Shown here piece by piece: positions 7,467-11,893 of a stretch of DNA of 11,893 nt. The notes beneath the pieces are model-generated. The model saw nothing but the letters and a program-made list of their open reading frames with translations. It had not been told where the DNA came from and did no database searches. The translations under genes were made by a program, and so were the position numbers. The stretch covers positions 1-11,893 of the forward strand of contig RFKI01000239.1 of assembly GCA_003694355.1 (NCBI GenBank), in the 5' to 3' direction. Position 1 is the first letter of the stretch. Every line of letters starts with the position of its first letter. Source of the stretch: Bdellovibrio sp. (GTDB taxonomy: Bacteria; Bdellovibrionota; Bdellovibrionia; Bdellovibrionales; UBA1609).

Positions 7467-8660
7467 TTAAGCGGCTAGGTCTCCGTTTTGATCAGGTCGC
7501 GAGCGATAGTTTTCTTCGTCGAGGACCTTTGTTTTTGGGATCTCAATCCAGAATGTGGAGCCCTGACCCTCTTGACTTTTAAGATGAATGTTGCCTCCCA
7601 TTCCTTCCATGAGGCGTTTGCTGATAGGCATTCCTAGTCCTGTGCCTTTGCTGTGTTGAGCCACTTTTCCAAGGGTTTCAAATTCATTAAAAACTTTTTC
7701 TATTTGTTCTTCTGGGATGCCTTTTCCAGTGTCCTTAAAGAAGACTTTGACTCGCTCACTATCTTCTTCAACCCAGATTTTTACTTGTCCTTTGTCTTTA
7801 TTGTATTTGATGGCATTGCTTAGAATATTAGCAATCACTTGCTTCATTCTGAGTTCGTCAAAGTAACATAATATTTCTTGGGAGGGGAAGTCGGTTTCTA
7901 TTTTAATTTGTCGGCTTTGTGCTGCAGAAGATTGCGCTTCCACTTGTTGTTCAAGGAGTTGAATAATATTTTTTTGTTCCACATAGAAGTCCATTTTTCC
8001 AGCTTGTATTTTGGCAAAATCAAGAATGTCATTGACAAGGCTCATTAAGTGCTGACCTTGTTCATAGATCATGGATATGAATTCATCAGCTTGTTCCTGA
8101 GAGTCATAGAGCTTCATTTTTAAAATTTCTGCTGAGGCCAGGAGTGCTGAGAGGGGCGTACGTAGTTCATGTGTGGTAATGGCTATAAATCGGTTTTTGG
8201 CAATATCTAGCTCTTTTAACTGTTTGTTTTGTTCAAGCAGTTCTTCATAGGCTTGCTTGATGGCTTCTTGTTTTTCATTAAGATCTCGTTGAAGTTTGTA
8301 TTGAATGCTAATGTCTTGAATAAAAATCAGATAAAGAGATTCATTGTTGATGTTGACATTTTTTATACTGATATTGGCGATAAAACATTGCCCAGAGCTT
8401 TTTTTCAAAACCGTATTTTGATAATATCCATCTTGATTTAAGAGAGAGGAGTTAAAATAATGAATATCTGGTGTGGCGTTTTGTATATTGGGCACCAGAC
8501 CTTCTATGGAAAGGGAGGTTGTTGAGTCTGTTTCCAGAAGATCTAAAGCCAAATGGTTGGCATAAAGGCATTTAAGGTCTTCTTTGTTAAAGGCCAGAAT
8601 GGCAAGGTTGGCTTTTTCTGCAATTAACTTGAAGAATTCAAGGCTTTCAGTCACCTTCAC
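7467..8660 (-). CDS. Soluble PAS-domain sensor histidine kinase
   Basis: It has 397 residues and no membrane segment or signal peptide, so it senses a cytoplasmic cue or partner. Residues 1-120 look like a PAS domain (ANLAILAFN..., YLIFIQDIS at the end). A coiled-coil linker follows at about 120-155, then HisKA with the phosphorylatable H164 in HELRTP. The HATPase_c boxes are N (NAIKYN, N282), G1 (DTGKGIP, D310), F (FNEFETL) and G2 (GTGLGM, 339-344), and WIEIP closes the domain. All catalytic boxes are intact. The start is GTG at 8660-8658; its GGAGGGAG (8674-8667) lies inside the end of the HDOD gene. The upstream stop overlaps it as GTGA, which indicates translational coupling. The last ~20 residues are polar and probably disordered. 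It has no receiver domain; the obvious partner is the single-domain receiver two genes upstream. Confidence 0.94.
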   Translation of the reverse strand: MKVTESLEFFKLIAEKANLAILAFNKEDLKCLYANHLALDLLETDSTTSLSIEGLVPNIQNATPDIHYFNSSLLNQDGYYQNTVLKKSSGQCFIANISIKNVNINNESLYLIFIQDISIQYKLQRDLNEKQEAIKQAYEELLEQNKQLKELDIAKNRFIAITTHELRTPLSALLASAEILKMKLYDSQEQADEFISMIYEQGQHLMSLVNDILDFAKIQAGKMDFYVEQKNIIQLLEQQVEAQSSAAQSRQIKIETDFPSQEILCYFDELRMKQVIANILSNAIKYNKDKGQVKIWVEEDSERVKVFFKDTGKGIPEEQIEKVFNEFETLGKVAQHSKGTGLGMPISKRLMEGMGGNIHLKSQEGQGSTFWIEIPKTKVLDEENYRSRPDQNGDLAA

Positions 8661-9550
8661 TGTTTACTCCCTCCAATCAGTTTAATAAAGTCTTGAGCGC
8701 GGTCCAGGCTCACTTTAATTTCTTTAAGGAGGGGCTTAAAGTCTTTTTGAGGATCTATAGTCAGGCGAGACATGAGTTCCTGTGGAGCTCCTAAGATTTT
8801 TTTGTGCCCGCTATTTCCAAATTTTAGAGCATGAATGAGCAAGTTGGCTAACAGAACAATATCAACGAATTTATTTTGATCGTCGGTTAACCCACCTCGT
8901 TGTCTAGGATCTTTTTGATGATGGTATTTAATGACAGCTTGAATTTGTTTGGGGAGTAACCACTTTTCAGCCAGCAGCATTCCCACATGAGTGTGTCTTA
9001 AAGTTTTAAGTTCTCTTTCTGCTTCGTCGAGAGTCATGTTTTTTTCTATGGCCCATCGAGAGAGGTCAGTGAGATATTGAGCATCCGTAAGGAGGATGGC
9101 AATTTTTCCCATATCATGAACCAAACCACAGGTGAAAAGATCAGAGGGAGCGGGATGGTGGATGCGTTTGGCAATGGTTTCTGAAGCAATGGCTACTCCA
9201 ATGGAGTGTTTCCAGAACTCATTCACATCAAAAGCTGAAGGCCCTTTCACTTCAAGAGCTTCTATGATGGAAGAAGAAAGAACCAGTTGGTTAATGGTAT
9301 CGAAACCAATATAGGCAATGGCGCGGGCTAAGTTAGTGACGCCTCCAGGAATGGCATAATAGGCCGAGTTGGCTAGTTTAAGCACTTTGGTTGTCATACT
9401 GACATCATTGGACATAATGGCTTCAATTTGTTTTGTGGAACTCATGGGATCATTGATCGCGCGGCTAAGTTCATACACAATGGTTGGAAGAGAAGGGAGC
9501 TCCTCAATTTTTTTAACGATGGTATCTTGAGAGATTTGAAGAGCTTCCAA
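8657..9550 (-). CDS. HDOD domain signalling protein
   Basis: The 297-residue protein opens with the typical HDOD entry, ELPSLPTIVYELSRAINDP (residues 17-35), then VLKLANSAYY and ALxxIGF-like blocks (AIAYIGFDTINQLVL). The core spans about residues 15-215. The HD-like positions are all present: H115 (FWKHS), H145-D146 (GLVHDMGK), H188 (HTHVG), H210/H211 (KYHH) and D230. HDOD proteins are generally regarded as signalling or scaffold output modules rather than enzymes. No receiver, GGDEF or EAL domain is fused to it. The TTG start at 9550 is preceded by GGGGGAG (9563-9557) with 6-base spacing, which sits right at the receiver stop. The gap to the receiver gene is 14 bp, and the stop overlaps the kinase start by 4 bp. 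The role is inferred as the effector or adaptor of this operon. Confidence 0.92.
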   Translation of the reverse strand: MEALQISQDTIVKKIEELPSLPTIVYELSRAINDPMSSTKQIEAIMSNDVSMTTKVLKLANSAYYAIPGGVTNLARAIAYIGFDTINQLVLSSSIIEALEVKGPSAFDVNEFWKHSIGVAIASETIAKRIHHPAPSDLFTCGLVHDMGKIAILLTDAQYLTDLSRWAIEKNMTLDEAERELKTLRHTHVGMLLAEKWLLPKQIQAVIKYHHQKDPRQRGGLTDDQNKFVDIVLLANLLIHALKFGNSGHKKILGAPQELMSRLTIDPQKDFKPLLKEIKVSLDRAQDFIKLIGGSKQ

Positions 9551-9564
9551 AACAGGCTCCCCCT

Positions 9565-9972
9565 TTAGGCAGCTACGTTAGGAAAAGTTTTGTTGGGAAA
9601 AATTTCTTTCAGCTTCCCAATAACTCTTTGGAAGGTTACAGGTTTTAAAATATATCCATTAACATTTAAGGACTTTGCCTGAAGGATATACTCTTTTTCA
9701 GAAACCGCTGTGACCAGAATAAAAGGGAGGTCTTTATATTCTTCGGACCCTCGTACATATTTAAGGAGTTGAAGACCATCTTCATTGGGCATCATGATAT
9801 CGGAGATAACAGCAACGAGGTTTTCGACTTCTTTATTTTCCAGTTTCTCTCGTGCTTGTAGCCCATCTTCACAAGCTTCTACGTTGTAGCCCAGCTTCTC
9901 TAAGAGATGCATCAGGATTTTTCTATTTGGGACAGAGTCTTCAGCAATTAAAATAGTTTCTTTTGTGGACAT
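9565..9972 (-). CDS. Single-domain response regulator (CheY-like receiver)
   Basis: The 135 residues are one receiver domain with no output domain. The acidic pocket is E11-D12, the phosphoacceptor is D58 (VISDIMMPNEDG), the switch Thr is T88 (LVTAV), the aromatic switch is Y107 (GYILKP) and the conserved lysine is K110. All are intact, so it should be phosphorylatable. The start ATG at 9972 has GGAGGAG at 9981-9975 only 2 bases away, or GGAGG with 4-base spacing. It is the first gene of the receiver-HDOD-kinase operon. The phosphate probably comes from the kinase at 7467-8660. With no DNA-binding domain it must act by protein contact, possibly with the HDOD protein 14 bp downstream; that is inference. 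It need not be a chemotaxis protein, as no che genes are in view. Confidence 0.95.
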   Translation of the reverse strand: MSTKETILIAEDSVPNRKILMHLLEKLGYNVEACEDGLQAREKLENKEVENLVAVISDIMMPNEDGLQLLKYVRGSEEYKDLPFILVTAVSEKEYILQAKSLNVNGYILKPVTFQRVIGKLKEIFPNKTFPNVAA

Positions 9973-10190
9973 GGCTCCTCCAATTCAATCATTTCGTTCA
10001 GTAAGTGTTTCGGTACTTTTAGAGAAGATTTAAAGAGGGGACTGAAAATTTTTATTAACTGCTCGACTACCGTGTTGAAACGCGTCGCATATAAACACAG
10101 AAAAGGCCTTCTTTTTAATGTAAAAAGCTTGGTTATTTTTTCAATAATGGGGCAGTTTTTTAAGAGGTCAGATGGTTCAATGGCGGTCAC
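9948..10190 (-). CDS. Doubtful 80-residue ORF overlapping the receiver gene start
   Basis: This is the only sizeable ORF in the 353-bp stretch 9973-10325. It would begin at GTG 10190 with a stop codon two codons upstream and no Shine-Dalgarno, and it overlaps the receiver start by 25 bases. The product (MTAIEPSDLLKNCPIIEKI...) has a basic, hydrophobic middle and matches no family I recognise. Codons for RFNTVVEQL come from the left arm of the inverted repeat at 10057-10080. Weak start signals, in a genome with strong ones elsewhere, argue that it is not translated. It could also be a decayed remnant. Confidence 0.15.
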   Translation of the reverse strand: MTAIEPSDLLKNCPIIEKITKLFTLKRRPFLCLYATRFNTVVEQLIKIFSPLFKSSLKVPKHLLNEMIELEEPCPQKKLF

Positions 10191-10282
10191 AGCTTAAGTT
10201 GTTAATATTATTTAGCTTTTAATCGTCTTGTGGGCAAGGTTATTTTTATTACAAGATTTTTCAACACGATAGTCGAGCAGTT
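10057..10282. repeat. 24-bp inverted repeat bounding a 226-bp segment
   Basis: The left arm at 10057-10080 (core CTGCTCGACTACCGTGTTGA) is the reverse complement of the right arm at 10259-10282 (core TCAACACGATAGTCGAGCAG), with one mismatch in 24. The intervening 178 bp are AT-rich and contain a second small palindrome, CTTTTTA-ATG-TAAAAAG at 111-127 of the 10 kb block (10111-10127). No target-site duplication and no transposase are visible. The pairing stops cleanly at both ends. It lies between the hairpin after the exported protein gene and the receiver operon. Possible readings are a MITE-like remnant, paired binding sites, a long-range RNA stem, or an invertible segment. Confidence 0.85.
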
Positions 10283-10289
10283 TGTGCAA

Positions 10290-10313
10290 AGGAGGGACTG
10301 GTTGCTCCCTCCT
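10290..10313 (-). terminator. GC-rich hairpin after the exported protein gene, probable terminator
   Basis: AGGAGGGA (10290-10297) and TCCCTCCT (10306-10313) form a perfect 8-bp stem with an 8-base loop. It starts about 12 bases beyond the TAA of the upstream minus-strand gene. In the minus direction the stem is followed by only two further T before GCAC, so the U-tract is poor. Termination may be incomplete, allowing read-through toward the receiver operon. Confidence 0.5.
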
Positions 10314-10325
10314 CCTGCTTATTAG

Positions 10326-11753
10326 TTAAGGGCTCGTGGGAGATTCTAAGGGTTGAGACTGATAGCCTTTAAAAAAGATATGACCATCTTCCTGTTCTTC
10401 AAAAGGGGGATAGGCCTCATCAATGGAAGAGACTCCCTTAAATTCCTTAAGAATCTCTTTTTGGAACTGCTGGGACTGTTTCTCCATAGAAGTGATTATT
10501 TTTTCTAAACGAATAATGGCTCCTGCCTGAACATAGGCTCTTTGTCCTCTCAGAGGAGTCAGAGGCGAGTTGAGCTCAGGGCCTAGAAGAAGATATTTAT
10601 ATCGGACAATGTCTGGAAGAAAGGTGTTGTTGCTGGTTTTAGGCGATCCAAAAACAGTTCCAAATTTTAGATTAAAGGAGGCATCAGGCATTTGTGGAGG
10701 AGTCAGGGCCTTCAATATAGAGCTGTCAGCTTTCATGGAAACGCCTGTAAAACCTGTAAGGGGTCCATCTTCAAGCATGGGACTGTTTCCCCATAGACCA
10801 CCAATGCCAATTCGGAAAAACTTATCATAGGAAATCATTGTCTTTTTAAAGTCTTTATTGATCCAGGCTTCGGTCTCTATCCAAAAAGTGGGTCTAGATT
10901 GTAGTCGTCCCGTGTTGAGGTCGAGGGAATGCACTTTAAAGGGAACCACTTTTACAAGAAGAGACATGCTTCCATTAAAAAGAGGGGCTAGGGATTGGAG
11001 GGGTTTCCATTTAGCCTCATAGAAGAACTGTGCCAGGGATCGAGGAACGCGTAGGGAAATAAACCCCGCCCAAATGTCAGGAATCACATCACTGATTTGA
11101 AAATCCTTTTTTTGAGTAGACTGCATAGAGGACTCAACGAAGGTGACCCAATTTTCGAGGTTATTGATATAGTTTTGTTTGTCTTGAATCATGGCTTTAA
11201 TGTCTTTACGCGAAAGCCTTTTTTGACGAGCTAAACGAACAATGTCCTCTGTGGACTTCATGGGTGGGATATGGTTTTTGCGATAAATCTGTTCCAGGTT
11301 GGAAATTTTTAAATGATCCAGGTTTTTTTCTATTTCTTGTTTGGATAAGGAGTGTTCTCCTGCACCGAGTGTTTGATTTAGAGAAAGAGCAAATTGGATC
11401 CAGTCAGAAATGACTACTTTAATTAAATCTTGTGTGTCTTTAAAAGCTTTTTCTTGTTCCCATTGACCCATTTTTTTGAAGGGAACAATTTGGTAAAGAT
11501 AGTGCCCTTCAAGGAAGGTTCGAACTTCTCGATAAGATGCTTTTTTCCTGACAAGCTCTTTCATTTTTTGGAGTTGATGACTCTGTATGGTCGTCTTGGA
11601 ACTTTTTCTTTTGTTTTGTTGCTGTTTTTTCTTGCTGGATTGAACAGGGTCCTGGATCAAGCCAGAACTAAAGCCTATTGGGTTTGCCGAAGATAAAGTG
11701 CTGCCCATGAAGAAGTAGAAAGAACAGAATAAAATTAATAGACGTGTTGTCAT
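10326..11753 (-). CDS. Exported protein of unknown function
   Basis: I do not recognise this 475-residue protein. It has a clear signal peptide (MTTRLLILFCSFYFFMGSTLSSA, cleavage likely SSA|NP after residue 23), so it is periplasmic or outer-membrane associated. A basic, Q/K/S-rich low-complexity stretch follows (about residues 38-55, KKKQQQNKRKSS), then a charged helical region to about 215 and a C-terminal half rich in aromatic and Gly residues (IGIGGLWGNSP, GFTGVS, FGTVFGSP, YVQAGAIIRLE). That half could be beta-rich, but I cannot show a barrel. The tail is acidic and proline-rich (DEAYPPFEEQEDG). The ATG at 11753 has GGAGGGG at 11762-11756. It is separated from the receiver operon by 353 bp with a hairpin, so it is probably a separate unit. 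Confidence 0.85.
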   Translation of the reverse strand: MTTRLLILFCSFYFFMGSTLSSANPIGFSSGLIQDPVQSSKKKQQQNKRKSSKTTIQSHQLQKMKELVRKKASYREVRTFLEGHYLYQIVPFKKMGQWEQEKAFKDTQDLIKVVISDWIQFALSLNQTLGAGEHSLSKQEIEKNLDHLKISNLEQIYRKNHIPPMKSTEDIVRLARQKRLSRKDIKAMIQDKQNYINNLENWVTFVESSMQSTQKKDFQISDVIPDIWAGFISLRVPRSLAQFFYEAKWKPLQSLAPLFNGSMSLLVKVVPFKVHSLDLNTGRLQSRPTFWIETEAWINKDFKKTMISYDKFFRIGIGGLWGNSPMLEDGPLTGFTGVSMKADSSILKALTPPQMPDASFNLKFGTVFGSPKTSNNTFLPDIVRYKYLLLGPELNSPLTPLRGQRAYVQAGAIIRLEKIITSMEKQSQQFQKEILKEFKGVSSIDEAYPPFEEQEDGHIFFKGYQSQPLESPTSP

Positions 11754-11760
11754 GACCCCT

Positions 11761-11893
11761 CCAATTCAAAAGGTTTTAATTTTAATTAACGCAATATACT
11801 TATAATAAGAGAAAAGGGAACAAGAAGAGGCCTTTTTGGATTTTGATAAAATTTACAAGCTCTCTTTCTCTTTGAAAGGTTTCTCTGTAAATA
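11761..11893. other. AT-rich intergenic region at the right edge, possible promoter zone
   Basis: The 133 bases upstream of the exported protein gene hold no visible gene. TATAAT at 11801-11806 on the plus strand is a perfect -10 hexamer but lacks a good -35 box. On the minus strand the same AT-rich block (TTATTATAAGTATATT) could supply the -10 region for the exported protein gene, with TTGTTC upstream as a poor -35. Direction is undecided, and the neighbour to the right lies outside the window. Confidence 0.25.

Noticed and set aside
9990..10040. FliA (sigma-28)-like promoter on the minus strand upstream of the receiver: TAAATCTT ... CCGAAA
   Set aside because: The -10 part matches only partly and the spacer is one base short of the E. 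coli consensus. No flagellar genes are in view.
10057..10282. Integron attC site or complete IS element as explanation of the inverted repeat
   Set aside because: There is no integrase or transposase, no target duplication, and no attC-type core motifs were recognised.

Overview
The window reads as a chromosomal segment of a Gram-negative bacterium with moderate-to-low GC (judged by eye, not computed). Purine-rich Shine-Dalgarno sequences of the GGAGG type precede almost every gene, and GTG and TTG starts are common. The mix of genes fits Bdellovibrionota or a related former-deltaproteobacterial lineage: an HPF/RaiA-type tail, a PykA-like pyruvate kinase, a large DUF4953-type metzincin, a DUF1343/NamZ protein of the 'PQHG...QDNM' type, and an HDOD protein beside a lone receiver and a soluble PAS kinase. 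That placement is inference; no marker in the window settles it.

Left half, plus strand (1-7460). The window opens inside the C-terminus of a ribosome hibernation factor. After a 130-bp gap comes a 552-residue, almost purely helical protein. It is followed by pyruvate kinase, an exported zinc metalloprotease and a DUF1343/NamZ-like protein. Gaps within this run are 57, 68 and 15 bp, so the four genes may be co-transcribed, although their functions are mixed.

Right half, minus strand (7467-11753). Read from right to left, an exported protein of unknown function is followed by a 353-bp stretch without a convincing gene. That stretch holds a GC-rich hairpin and a 24-bp inverted repeat. Next comes a tight three-gene signalling operon: a single-domain receiver, an HDOD protein, and a soluble PAS-histidine kinase. 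The HDOD stop and kinase start overlap as GTGA. The kinase converges on the NamZ gene with only 6 bp between the two stop codons.

The strongest unexplained structure is in the 552-residue protein. From residue 35 to 541 its hydrophobic residues follow one 11-residue (hendecad, 3-4-4) register for 47 consecutive repeats without a phase break. There is no proline after residue 13, and no cysteine or tryptophan anywhere. If the helix is continuous, this is a rod of roughly 75 nm. The second is the 24-bp inverted repeat (23/24 matches) just upstream of the signalling operon. No tRNA, rRNA, CRISPR array, transposase or phage gene was seen.
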